Assembly: GCF_002217475.1 (NCBI RefSeq)
Contig: NZ_MUHH01000017.1
Location: 172,999-236,998 of the forward strand
Length of the DNA: 64,000 nt
Reading direction: 5' to 3'
Source of the DNA: Flavobacterium tructae
Lineage (GTDB): Bacteria; Bacteroidota; Bacteroidia; Flavobacteriales; Flavobacteriaceae
In this document: positions 8,773 to 16,093 of the stretch, in pieces
Layout: each line of letters begins with the position of its first letter
Numbering within the stretch: the stretch's first letter is position 1
Position numbers and translations under genes: made by a program
Notes under the pieces: generated by a model
The model's database searches: none
Seen by the model: only the letters and a program-made list of their open reading frames with translations
Told to the model about the DNA's origin: nothing

Positions 8773-9777
8773 TTATTTTTTAAAGGTAAGAGAACTTCCG
8801 GATGCATTTACATCAATAGTAACGGTACTTCCCATTATTAAGGCCCTATTATCCTGAATGTGTCCGGCTGGGAAATTAAAAATTACGGGAATATTGTACT
8901 TTTTGGTCACATCATCTACAATTTCTACCGCATTTTTCCCCCATGGAACTTCGTTATCCTTCATTTTGGTCATACCTCCAACAACAATTCCTTTTAGGTT
9001 TTCGATACATCCATTGCGTCTTAAATTCATCATCATACGATCGATATGATACAGATATTCGTCCAGATCTTCAAGGAATAAAATTTTATCCTTACAGTCA
9101 ATTGCCGAAGGAGAACCTAATAAACTGTATAAAATAGATAGATTTCCCCCCACTAACTCCCCGGTTGCTTTTCCAAAGCGGTTCATTTTATCCGGAGCAA
9201 TACTATAGGAAATAGGTTCACCAAACAAGGCAGATTTCATTGAACTGATCGCAGCAGGAGTAGCTCTTGGAACCGTTACTGGCATGATCCCGTGAATGGA
9301 CTGATAGCCCATCGTATTCAAATGATTGTGCAGAACGGTAACGTCACTAAAACCAACAATCCATTTTGGGTGTTGTTTGAATTTGGTAAAATCAAGTAAA
9401 TCGATCATCCTCACTGTTCCGTAGCCACCGCGAACACACCATATTGCTTTGATATTTGGATTGTCTAACTGTTTTTGAAAATCGGCAGCACGTTGTTCAT
9501 CTGTACCGGCCAGTTGATTAAAATCCAAACCAATAGTACTTCCAACTACAGCCTCAAGTCCCCAGCTGTGTAATAAATCTATAGTAGGTTTCAGATTGTC
9601 ATCTATATTTTTTCTAGCCGTTGCTAAAATGGCTACAGTATCTCCTTTTTGTAAATAAGGTGGTGTTATCATGTTTTGTTGTGATTGACAGTGGATGGAT
9701 TGTAAAGCAAAAATAAGAAATACGAGTTTATAAATAGAAAAGTAGTTTCTGTGGTATTGACGGGTGCTCGCTTTCAT
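8773..9777 (-). CDS. LD-carboxypeptidase, MEROPS family S66
   Basis: The 334-residue protein has the S66 catalytic set: nucleophile Ser144 in GFSDVT, Glu236 in FLEDLDE and His306 in FPAGHIQDN. Members cleave the L,D bond of the murein tetrapeptide during peptidoglycan recycling, or hydrolyse related peptides. An N-terminal hydrophobic segment (about 15-30) ending near HCQSQQ suggests export. The sequence SIHC is a poor lipobox, so a Sec-cleaved or anchored protein is more likely than a lipoprotein. A -7 box lies 33 bases before the start. No other cell-wall gene is adjacent. Confidence 0.88.
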   Translation of the reverse strand: MKASTRQYHRNYFSIYKLVFLIFALQSIHCQSQQNMITPPYLQKGDTVAILATARKNIDDNLKPTIDLLHSWGLEAVVGSTIGLDFNQLAGTDEQRAADFQKQLDNPNIKAIWCVRGGYGTVRMIDLLDFTKFKQHPKWIVGFSDVTVLHNHLNTMGYQSIHGIMPVTVPRATPAAISSMKSALFGEPISYSIAPDKMNRFGKATGELVGGNLSILYSLLGSPSAIDCKDKILFLEDLDEYLYHIDRMMMNLRRNGCIENLKGIVVGGMTKMKDNEVPWGKNAVEIVDDVTKKYNIPVIFNFPAGHIQDNRALIMGSTVTIDVNASGSSLTFKK

Positions 9778-9809
9778 GTTTTTCTGCTAATTCATTCGTA
9801 AAGATAAAA

Positions 9810-9817
9810 CAAATATA
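9810..9817 (-). promoter_or_regulatory. -7 box (TATATTTG) of the LD-carboxypeptidase gene
   Basis: On the minus strand TATATTTG lies 33 bases before the ATG at 9777, giving a leader of about 26 bases. Confidence 0.55.
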
Positions 9818-9900
9818 AATATTTTTAAAAACAAAATCATTAGAAAATTCTTACAATATGGTTTAATTGTTTAAATTGAACCTTTTAAAGAGTTAAGTTT

Positions 9901-11001
9901 ATGAGAGTAATTTCTTTTCAATTCAGTAGTATCGTTTTTTTATCTTTTACAATTCTGCAGGCACAGCCAAAAAAATATGCTATCCATACTATCGCATTTT
10001 ATAACTTTGAGAATCTCTTCGATATTAATGATGATGTCAATACCAACGATGACGAATGGACACCTAATGGGACTCAGCATTGGACGATGGAAAAATACGA
10101 ACAGAAATTAAAAAACCTGTCCAAAGTTTTGTCTGAAATTGGAAGGCCGGATAACTCAAATGCTCCGGTACTCATTGGTGGTGCCGAGATTGAAAATCGC
10201 ACGGTTCTCGAAGATCTGGTGAAACAACCAAGTTTACTTCCTTTTGACTATGGGATCATTCATTTTGATTCGCCGGATAAACGAGGAATAGATGTTGCAC
10301 TTTTATATCAGAGAAAATACTTTAGACCCACGTCATATTCCAATATTCCGCTGCGTATTTATCTTAAAAAAAATGCAGATAAAGAAGAGGAGATTCAGCA
10401 ACCGGAAGATGATATTGAGATTAAAACTGATAATAAGAATCGGGTTTTTACCAGAGATCAGCTTTTAATTTCAGGATTTTTAGAAGGAGAGGAAATTCAT
10501 ATTATTGTCAATCACTGGCCGTCCAGATCGGGAGGGGAGAAAGCAAGCAGTATTTTTCGGGAAGCTGCCGGAAGTTTAAACAGAAGAATTATCGATTCGC
10601 TACAGCAAATAAACCTCCATGCTAAAGTGATTACAATGGGCGATTTGAATGATGGGCCCTTTAATAAAAGTGTAAAAACTGTTTTGGGTGCAAAGACAAA
10701 AAAATCAGAAGTGGAGGAATTCGGGCTTTTTAATCCCTTTGCGGCAATGCTCGATAAAGGTTTAGGTACAATTGCATTTAGAGATTCCTGGGATATTTTT
10801 GATCAGATCATCATTACAAAGTCACTTATACAAGCTGATTTTTTGACTTTTAACTTTTGGAAAGCGGGAATTTTCAATAAAACTTTTCTGGTTCAGAGCT
10901 CAGGACCGTATAAAGGGTATCCGTTACGGCATAGTTTGACAGAAGTTGGATTTAGTGATCATTTTCCGGTTTATATATATTTAATCAAAGAAGTGAAGTA
11001 A
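9901..11001 (+). CDS. Secreted endonuclease/exonuclease/phosphatase-fold protein
   Basis: The 366-residue protein begins with a signal peptide (cleavage likely near LQAQ, residue 22). The mature part shows the DNase I-like fold motifs in order: FYNFENLFD, AEIENR (metal-binding Glu), NHWPSR, MGDLND (catalytic Asp/Asn) and a terminal SDHFPV (Asp-His pair). These are the active-site residues of Mg-dependent nucleases and phosphodiesterases, so it is probably an exported nuclease or phosphatase for nutrient scavenging. The substrate cannot be read from sequence. It is a single gene, followed by a repeat-containing spacer. Confidence 0.85.
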   Translation: MRVISFQFSSIVFLSFTILQAQPKKYAIHTIAFYNFENLFDINDDVNTNDDEWTPNGTQHWTMEKYEQKLKNLSKVLSEIGRPDNSNAPVLIGGAEIENRTVLEDLVKQPSLLPFDYGIIHFDSPDKRGIDVALLYQRKYFRPTSYSNIPLRIYLKKNADKEEEIQQPEDDIEIKTDNKNRVFTRDQLLISGFLEGEEIHIIVNHWPSRSGGEKASSIFREAAGSLNRRIIDSLQQINLHAKVITMGDLNDGPFNKSVKTVLGAKTKKSEVEEFGLFNPFAAMLDKGLGTIAFRDSWDIFDQIIITKSLIQADFLTFNFWKAGIFNKTFLVQSSGPYKGYPLRHSLTEVGFSDHFPVYIYLIKEVK

Positions 11002-11004
11002 GTT

Positions 11005-11100
11005 TTAGTTTACAGTCTCAGTTTTCGGTCCCAGTCTTAGTTGATCACTGTAAACTGTAACTGCGACCGCGACTAAAAACGGGCACTGAGACTGAAAACT
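11005..11100. repeat. Intergenic inverted-repeat cluster, ACAGT/ACTGAGACTG type
   Basis: Several short complementary blocks lie in the gap: AGTTTACAGT near 11007-11016 pairs with ACTGTAAACT near 11047-11056, and CAGTCTCAGT pairs with ACTGAGACTG at 11085-11094. The spacer is able to fold into alternative hairpins but contains no open frame. Confidence 0.5.
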
Positions 11101-11141
11101 TTTCCTTAACTTAGCTACTTAGAAACTTACTACCTTTAAAA

Positions 11142-11681
11142 ATGGCAATAGCAAAACCTTTCAATCTAACAAAGTGGATCGATGAGAACCGTCATTTACT
11201 AAAACCTCCCGTTGGGAATAAAAATCTTTATGTTGATTCCGGTGATTATATCGTGATGATTGTTGCAGGTCCGAATGCCCGAAAAGATTATCATTATAAT
11301 GAAACCGAAGAGCTTTTTTATCAGCTGGAAGGCAGTATAAAAGTGATTATTCAGGAAGATGGTGAACGAAAGGAAATGGATTTACATGCAGGTGATATGT
11401 ATCTTCATCCGGCTAAAGTTCCCCATTCACCGGTTCGTTCCGAAGGCTCAATAGGATTGGTAATCGAACGCAAACGTGCAGGATTAGGGTATACTGACGG
11501 ATTGCTTTGGCATTGTGATCATTGCAATCATAAACTCTATGAAGTGTTTTTTGAATTGCATAATATAGAAAAAGATTTTCTGCCGCATTTCGAACATTTT
11601 TATAATTCGTTAGAGTTGAGAACCTGCGATAATTGCGGAACTGTAATGGAATCGGATCCCAGATTTGTGGCGAAGAAATAA
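11142..11681 (+). CDS. nbaC: 3-hydroxyanthranilate 3,4-dioxygenase
   Basis: This 179-residue cupin enzyme opens the ring of 3-hydroxyanthranilate, giving the precursor of quinolinate (NAD synthesis) or of further catabolism. Iron ligands His51, Glu57 and His95 and the substrate-binding Arg47, Arg99 and Glu110 are all present. The C-terminal rubredoxin-like iron site is complete, with Cys125, Cys128, Cys162 and Cys165. The numbering is the same as in the bacterial enzyme of Cupriavidus metallidurans. Kynurenine monooxygenase and kynureninase are not in the neighbourhood, so the pathway genes must be elsewhere. The gene ends in a strong terminator. Confidence 0.96.
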   Translation: MAIAKPFNLTKWIDENRHLLKPPVGNKNLYVDSGDYIVMIVAGPNARKDYHYNETEELFYQLEGSIKVIIQEDGERKEMDLHAGDMYLHPAKVPHSPVRSEGSIGLVIERKRAGLGYTDGLLWHCDHCNHKLYEVFFELHNIEKDFLPHFEHFYNSLELRTCDNCGTVMESDPRFVAKK

Positions 11682-11695
11682 AAGTATACTTATTC

Positions 11696-11727
11696 AACCC
11701 GACAGGTTTTCAAAACCTGTCGGGTTT
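11696..11727. terminator. Terminator hairpin with CCCGACAG core after nbaC
   Basis: AACCCGACAGGTTTT pairs with AAAACCTGTCGGGTT and is followed by T-rich sequence, 14 bases after the stop. The core is nearly identical to the hairpin at 7427-7460. Confidence 0.8.
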
Positions 11728-11768
11728 TGTTTTTATGGCAAATAAATAATTTACATTCATATTTGGTG

Positions 11769-11776
11769 TATATTTG
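11769..11776 (+). promoter_or_regulatory. -7 box (TATATTTG) of the antitoxin-like gene
   Basis: TATATTTG lies 32 bases before the ATG at 11808. It rules out the longer frame opening at 11727, which overlaps the nbaC terminator. Confidence 0.6.
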
Positions 11777-11807
11777 TATTATAAACGATGTAAAAAACAT
11801 ATCAAAA

Positions 11808-12119
11808 ATGATACAAGAAATAATTACATACATGAATATTGTAAATAGTATTGAAAATTTAATTGATACATCTCCATATAAAAAAAATTATATTATCGAG
11901 AAAGTTGGTATTCCAAGTCCGACTTTCTATCGAAAACTAAAATCTCAGACTTTCACTCCGGATGAAGTATTGTCTATAGCAAAAATACTTTCTCCCGAAG
12001 AAAATTTCAGATTAGAGCTCAAGGCTGATATTGAACAAGCCAAACGAGAGTTTGAAGAGGGTAATTTTATGACACATGAAGACATGTTACTTGAATTAAA
12101 GAGTAATGGAATAATTTAA
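11808..12119 (+). CDS. Antitoxin-like protein with helix-turn-helix
   Basis: The 103-residue protein has an N-terminal helix-turn-helix-like part (YIIEKVGIPSPTFYRKLK, about 21-40) and a charged C-terminal tail (about 72-103) with AKREFEEGNFMTHEDMLLEL, which resembles the toxin-wrapping tails of RelB-type antitoxins. It would bind and neutralise the RelE-like protein encoded tail-to-tail next door and may repress its own promoter. The stop codon overlaps the toxin stop codon on the other strand. Classification rests on the tail motif and the neighbour; an unrelated small regulator is possible. Confidence 0.65.
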   Translation: MIQEIITYMNIVNSIENLIDTSPYKKNYIIEKVGIPSPTFYRKLKSQTFTPDEVLSIAKILSPEENFRLELKADIEQAKREFEEGNFMTHEDMLLELKSNGII

Positions 12120-12409
12120 AAAAGGTCTAAAATTGTTGCCGGTCTTTGACGGTTATCATAAAACCGAATTAAATGAATGAAGTCCTCGTTAATTACATAA
12201 TAGAGTGATATATGTTTTGTAATAAATATTTCATTACATTCTAAATCATACCTAAACTTTCCTAAATGGGGATTTTTCGAAATTAAATTAGTACTTCGTA
12301 AAACTTCATTCACAAATTTTTGTGCGATTTCAGTATTTCTATATTGAATTAAATAATTACGTGTTGTATAAAAAGTATATTTAGCTTTTGTTGACCAAAC
12401 AATTTTCAT
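12116..12409 (-). CDS. RelE/ParE-family toxin
   Basis: The 97-residue basic protein has the RelE/ParE layout: KIVWSTKAKYTFYTTRNYL at the N-terminus (first strand and helix), NPHLGKFRYDL in the middle, and the C-terminal strands FITKHISLYYVI and IHLIRFYDNRQRP. RelE types cut mRNA on the ribosome, whereas ParE types poison gyrase; the C-terminal YDNRQ is typical of the ParE-like group, but the activity cannot be decided here. The gene converges on the antitoxin-like gene with a 4-base overlap, unlike the usual co-directional operon. Confidence 0.8.
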   Translation of the reverse strand: MKIVWSTKAKYTFYTTRNYLIQYRNTEIAQKFVNEVLRSTNLISKNPHLGKFRYDLECNEIFITKHISLYYVINEDFIHLIRFYDNRQRPATILDLF

Positions 12410-12459
12410 TATTAAAAAATTAGTTCAGTAAATTTATAAAAAAATACCTACAAAATAAT

Positions 12460-13419
12460 TTACAATTCAAATCTTTTTCCTTGTTCAGGATAAATAATTT
12501 TAATCTTTAAGTCATTTTGTTTTTGCAGCTGCTCTTTTAGTTTTGTAATATTCTTAACAGGTGGTTTGAGATGAGTCACGATAATAGGGAAACCATTCAA
12601 AGTACCTTTTCCTGCTAATTCTTCTAAAACATGAAGCTCTTTCATGAGATAATTTGGAGTAAGATGTCCGAATAAAAATTGATCCGGTTGTTCATTTGGG
12701 AAGGAAACCTCGATAAAAATACCTTTTAATTGTTTGCTTTTAACCAAAGGCGCAACTGAAGTCCAGAGCGACTTTAATTTGTCGTTTTTCTCTACAGCAT
12801 CAGGACCGGTATCGCCCAGATAGAGAATATACGATTCTCCATTTTTAATTAAGAAGGCAGTGCTTTCAAACGGATTCACATGACTCAACGGAAATGCTTT
12901 TGCCGTCATCGTGGTATTGGTAACCGGAATTTCTTCTCCGATATTTAAAGTCTGGAAATGGTATTTTTTTAATGGAGTTCCGGGGCCTTTATCTCCAAAA
13001 TTGGCCCAGGTCTGATCGTTGAAGTAATGGTTTTCCATTATTTCCATACATTTTTCAGTGGCATAAACCGTCTTGGAAGAATCAGCAGGAGAGTTGATTA
13101 TTAAACCTGAAACATGATCCAAATGTGCATGAGAAATAAAATACCCTTTGATGTATTTTCGTAAAACTTCGCTGGTTGAAACTTTAAAAACCTTGTTTTC
13201 AATTGCTTTTTCAATTCCGGCATTCACAGTTCCGGCATCTAAACAGATAAAATCATTGGTGTGAGTAGGGGCAACTAAATAAGCAGAAAGATTCTTCTCA
13301 TCTATTCCTCCTTTTATGCCTAACGGAACCACCTGAAAGGAAGATTTTTGTTCTTTTTGAGAAAATACATGAACGGAAAGCAAAAGAAAACAGATTAAAA
13401 ATCGGTTAAGAATAGACAT
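12460..13419 (-). CDS. Class II 3',5'-cyclic-nucleotide phosphodiesterase, exported metallo-beta-lactamase fold
   Basis: The 319-residue protein has a signal peptide (residues 1-20, ending VFSQ) and the class II phosphodiesterase signature HAHLDH at 97-102 with SHVNPFESTAF and LGDTGPDAV as further metal ligands. Enzymes of this family (yeast PDE1, Vibrio CpdP) hydrolyse cAMP or cGMP to the 5' monophosphate. With an export signal the likely role is degradation of extracellular or periplasmic cyclic nucleotides rather than control of internal signalling. No cyclase is nearby. Confidence 0.85.
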   Translation of the reverse strand: MSILNRFLICFLLLSVHVFSQKEQKSSFQVVPLGIKGGIDEKNLSAYLVAPTHTNDFICLDAGTVNAGIEKAIENKVFKVSTSEVLRKYIKGYFISHAHLDHVSGLIINSPADSSKTVYATEKCMEIMENHYFNDQTWANFGDKGPGTPLKKYHFQTLNIGEEIPVTNTTMTAKAFPLSHVNPFESTAFLIKNGESYILYLGDTGPDAVEKNDKLKSLWTSVAPLVKSKQLKGIFIEVSFPNEQPDQFLFGHLTPNYLMKELHVLEELAGKGTLNGFPIIVTHLKPPVKNITKLKEQLQKQNDLKIKIIYPEQGKRFEL

Positions 13420-13530
13420 ATTAGAGTAATTTTAGTGCCACAAATTTCATCAATTAAGACGAATAAATCATGATAGAAAGCTGTAATTCATTTTAATTAA
13501 AGCTAAATTTACCTGATTTTAACAAATTAG

Positions 13531-13564
13531 TTTGGTCTATTTTCGGTCCGAAATAATATCTTTA
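13531..13564 (+). promoter_or_regulatory. Probable promoter of the ALDH7-type dehydrogenase
   Basis: TTTG at 13531-13534 and TATCTTTA at 13557-13564 are separated by 22 bases, a near match to the Bacteroidota -33/-7 pair with one mismatch at the last position. The start codon follows at 13601. Confidence 0.45.
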
Positions 13565-13600
13565 CATAAAAATATAACAATTTTAACAAAAAAAGTTACA

Positions 13601-15154
13601 ATGACAACAATAGCATCACAGTTTGGAATGAATGAGGCTCTGGAAAAATTGGGCATCAAATCAATAAACGAAGGAACATCAACGGGGCTGGAGAATTTTT
13701 CTTCAGGAGAAATTTTAAACAGCTTTTCACCGGTTGATGGAAAATTAATAGCATCAGTAAAAATGTCGACGCCTGAGGATTATGAAAAAGTTATGCAGGC
13801 AGCTACAGAAGCTTTTAAAAGTTTTCGTTTAATTCCTGCACCACAACGTGGAGAAATTGTGCGTCAGTTTGGACAAAAGCTTCGTGACAATAAAGAAGCG
13901 CTTGGTAAGTTGGTTTCCTACGAAATGGGTAAATCATTGCAAGAAGGTTATGGTGAAGTGCAAGAAATGATTGATATTTGTGATTTTGCAGTGGGTTTAT
14001 CGCGTCAGCTTCACGGATTAACGATGCATTCAGAAAGACCGGGACACCGTATGTACGAACAATACCATTCGTTAGGAGTTGTGGGAATCATTTCGGCGTT
14101 TAACTTTCCGGTAGCGGTTTGGTCGTGGAATACAGCTTTGGCATGGATTTCCGGAGATGTTTGTGTTTGGAAACCTTCTGAAAAAACACCTCTTTGCGGA
14201 ATTGCCTGTCAGAACATTATCGCTCAGGTGATCAAAGAGAATAATTTACCGGAAGGGATCTCTTGTTTGATCAACGGCGATTATAAAATAGGAGAATTAA
14301 TGACAGCCGATACCAGAATCCCGTTAGTTTCGGCTACAGGTTCAACCCGAATGGGGAAAATTGTAGCACAGGCAGTTGCCGGACGTTTAGGGAAATCATT
14401 GTTAGAGTTAGGAGGAAACAATGCTATTATTGTAACTCCGGATGCCGATATTAAAATGACCGTTATTGGTGCTGTTTTCGGAGCTGTGGGTACAGCAGGA
14501 CAGCGTTGTACTTCAACACGCCGACTAATTATTCACGAAAGTATTTATGATAAAGTAAAGGATGCTTTGGTTGCTGCTTATAAACAACTAAGAATTGGTA
14601 ACCCATTAGACGAGAACAATCACGTTGGACCACTTATTGATACACATGCGGTGGAGCAGTATGCTAAAGCTTTAAACAAAGTGGTTGCCGAAGGAGGAAA
14701 AATCCTCGTGGAAGGCGGAGTGCTTTCAGGTGAAGGTTACGAAAGCGGCTGTTATGTAAAACCTGCAATTGCGGAGGCTCAAAATTCATTTGAAATTGTA
14801 CAGCACGAAACATTTGCTCCGGTGTTATATTTGATTAAATATTCGGGAGAAGTGGATAACGCTATCGATTTTCAAAATGGAGTTGCTCAGGGATTATCAT
14901 CAGCAATTATGACAAATAATTTGCGTGAAGCAGAAAGATTTTTATCAGTAGTGGGTTCTGATTGCGGAATTGCGAATGTAAATATCGGAACTTCCGGTGC
15001 TGAAATTGGAGGTGCTTTTGGTGGAGAAAAAGAAACCGGAGGCGGTCGTGAGTCAGGATCTGATGCCTGGAAAATTTACATGCGTCGTCAGACCAATACA
15101 ATCAATTATACAACGAGTCTGCCTTTGGCACAAGGAATTAAATTTGATTTGTAA
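13601..15154 (+). CDS. amaB: Aldehyde dehydrogenase, ALDH7 type (alpha-aminoadipic semialdehyde / piperideine-6-carboxylate dehydrogenase)
   Basis: The 517-residue NAD-dependent dehydrogenase has catalytic Cys303 (GQRCTS) and general base Glu269 (LLELGGNNAI). GGNNAI and the long N-terminal segment before SPVDGK are typical of ALDH7/antiquitin. These enzymes oxidise alpha-aminoadipic semialdehyde to aminoadipate in lysine breakdown; a homologue (pcd) is known in Flavobacterium lutescens. Lysine aminotransferase is not adjacent. I chose the ATG at 13601; the longer frame from a TTG at 13532 would start inside the promoter. The substrate is inferred from the family only. Confidence 0.85.
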   Translation: MTTIASQFGMNEALEKLGIKSINEGTSTGLENFSSGEILNSFSPVDGKLIASVKMSTPEDYEKVMQAATEAFKSFRLIPAPQRGEIVRQFGQKLRDNKEALGKLVSYEMGKSLQEGYGEVQEMIDICDFAVGLSRQLHGLTMHSERPGHRMYEQYHSLGVVGIISAFNFPVAVWSWNTALAWISGDVCVWKPSEKTPLCGIACQNIIAQVIKENNLPEGISCLINGDYKIGELMTADTRIPLVSATGSTRMGKIVAQAVAGRLGKSLLELGGNNAIIVTPDADIKMTVIGAVFGAVGTAGQRCTSTRRLIIHESIYDKVKDALVAAYKQLRIGNPLDENNHVGPLIDTHAVEQYAKALNKVVAEGGKILVEGGVLSGEGYESGCYVKPAIAEAQNSFEIVQHETFAPVLYLIKYSGEVDNAIDFQNGVAQGLSSAIMTNNLREAERFLSVVGSDCGIANVNIGTSGAEIGGAFGGEKETGGGRESGSDAWKIYMRRQTNTINYTTSLPLAQGIKFDL

Positions 15155-15174
15155 TATTTAATAAATTCAATTAG

Positions 15175-15214
15175 AAACCGCTTATTTCATTTGTTCCAAA
15201 TAAGCGGTTTTTTT
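15175..15214 (+). terminator. Terminator after the aldehyde dehydrogenase
   Basis: AAACCGCTTATTT (15175-15187) pairs perfectly with AAATAAGCGGTTT (15198-15210) and is followed by a T-run. Confidence 0.85.
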
Positions 15215-15238
15215 AGGTCCAATTTATAGAGCTTTGTT

Positions 15239-15246
15239 TATTTTTG
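15239..15246 (+). promoter_or_regulatory. -7 box (TATTTTTG) of the lipoprotein gene
   Basis: TATTTTTG fits TAnnTTTG and is 19 bases before the ATG at 15265, predicting a leader of roughly 12 bases. Confidence 0.5.
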
Positions 15247-15264
15247 ATTGAAAATTGGTATTAA

Positions 15265-16008
15265 ATGGATCGAAAAATACTTTTATTGTTTTTGACAGCT
15301 TTTATGATAAGTTGTAGTAAAAAATCAGATGAAAAAACGGCAGTAGCGATTAAAGATACGTTGAATCAAAACACTTTTGAAGGAGAAGAGGACGGGTATG
15401 AAAGTGATGAATCTATAGTAACTTTAAAAGAACTTCAGTTTCCAAAAAGAGGAAAAAGTATCCAGGATTTTGTTTTAGAACCTTGCGAAATAAAAATGCA
15501 AGCGGAAGGATTTTTAAATGATGACAACCTAAAAGATGTTGTAATTGTTTTGCAGAATACTAATGATAGCGCAGACTCACGTCCAACTTTGGTGCTTTTG
15601 CAGCAAGAAAGCGGAGGATATAAATTACAAGACCTTTCATGGGAAGCAGTAGGTCCGGAATATCCAGATTATTTTAGACTTGGAGATATTTCTATAGATT
15701 CTGAAAAGAAATTGCATATTTTGCTTGAGGGAATGGGACCAGCTGGTAATAGAGAAGCTGTATATAAGTATATAGATGATAAATTAGTTCTTATTAGTAT
15801 TGGTACTTTTCATTCAGGTGCAGGTTCGTGGCTTACGAGTGAATATGATCTTATTTCAGGCAAATATGATCATGAAGTTACGAATACATTGCATGATAGT
15901 ATGCCAAGTGAACATCAAATAGGAGAATTTAAATTGAAACGACAAATGTTATTTGCAAGAGATAATCCGGATACAATTGTAGAGACTCTTCCGCAGGCCA
16001 ATTGGTAA
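15265..16008 (+). CDS. Lipoprotein of unknown function
   Basis: The 247-residue protein has a type II signal peptide with lipobox MISC at residues 14-17 and an acidic linker (FEGEEDGYESDESIV). The rest is a globular domain with a segment of the kind FLNDDNLKDVVIVLQN, reminiscent of the solvent-exposed Asp-rich loops of FG-GAP-like or VCBS-like repeats in other secreted proteins, but only one such segment is clear. No catalytic motif is recognised. It stands alone between two terminators. Confidence 0.7.
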   Translation: MDRKILLLFLTAFMISCSKKSDEKTAVAIKDTLNQNTFEGEEDGYESDESIVTLKELQFPKRGKSIQDFVLEPCEIKMQAEGFLNDDNLKDVVIVLQNTNDSADSRPTLVLLQQESGGYKLQDLSWEAVGPEYPDYFRLGDISIDSEKKLHILLEGMGPAGNREAVYKYIDDKLVLISIGTFHSGAGSWLTSEYDLISGKYDHEVTNTLHDSMPSEHQIGEFKLKRQMLFARDNPDTIVETLPQANW

Positions 16009-16042
16009 ATTAAAAGTATATTATTTAAGATTTTGAAAATAT

Positions 16043-16072
16043 AAAAGGCTTCCAAATTTGGAAGCCTTTTTG
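16043..16072. terminator. Bidirectional terminator between convergent lipoprotein and pectate lyase genes
   Basis: AAAAGGCTTCCAAA pairs perfectly with TTTGGAAGCCTTTT, with A/T tails on both sides. Confidence 0.8.
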
Positions 16073-16093
16073 AATTTTAAACTATTGAGCGCT

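Noticed and set aside
11142..15154. A kynurenine or aminomuconate pathway cluster (dioxygenase plus aldehyde dehydrogenase)
   Set aside because: The dehydrogenase has ALDH7 rather than aminomuconate-semialdehyde features, and unrelated genes and terminators lie between.
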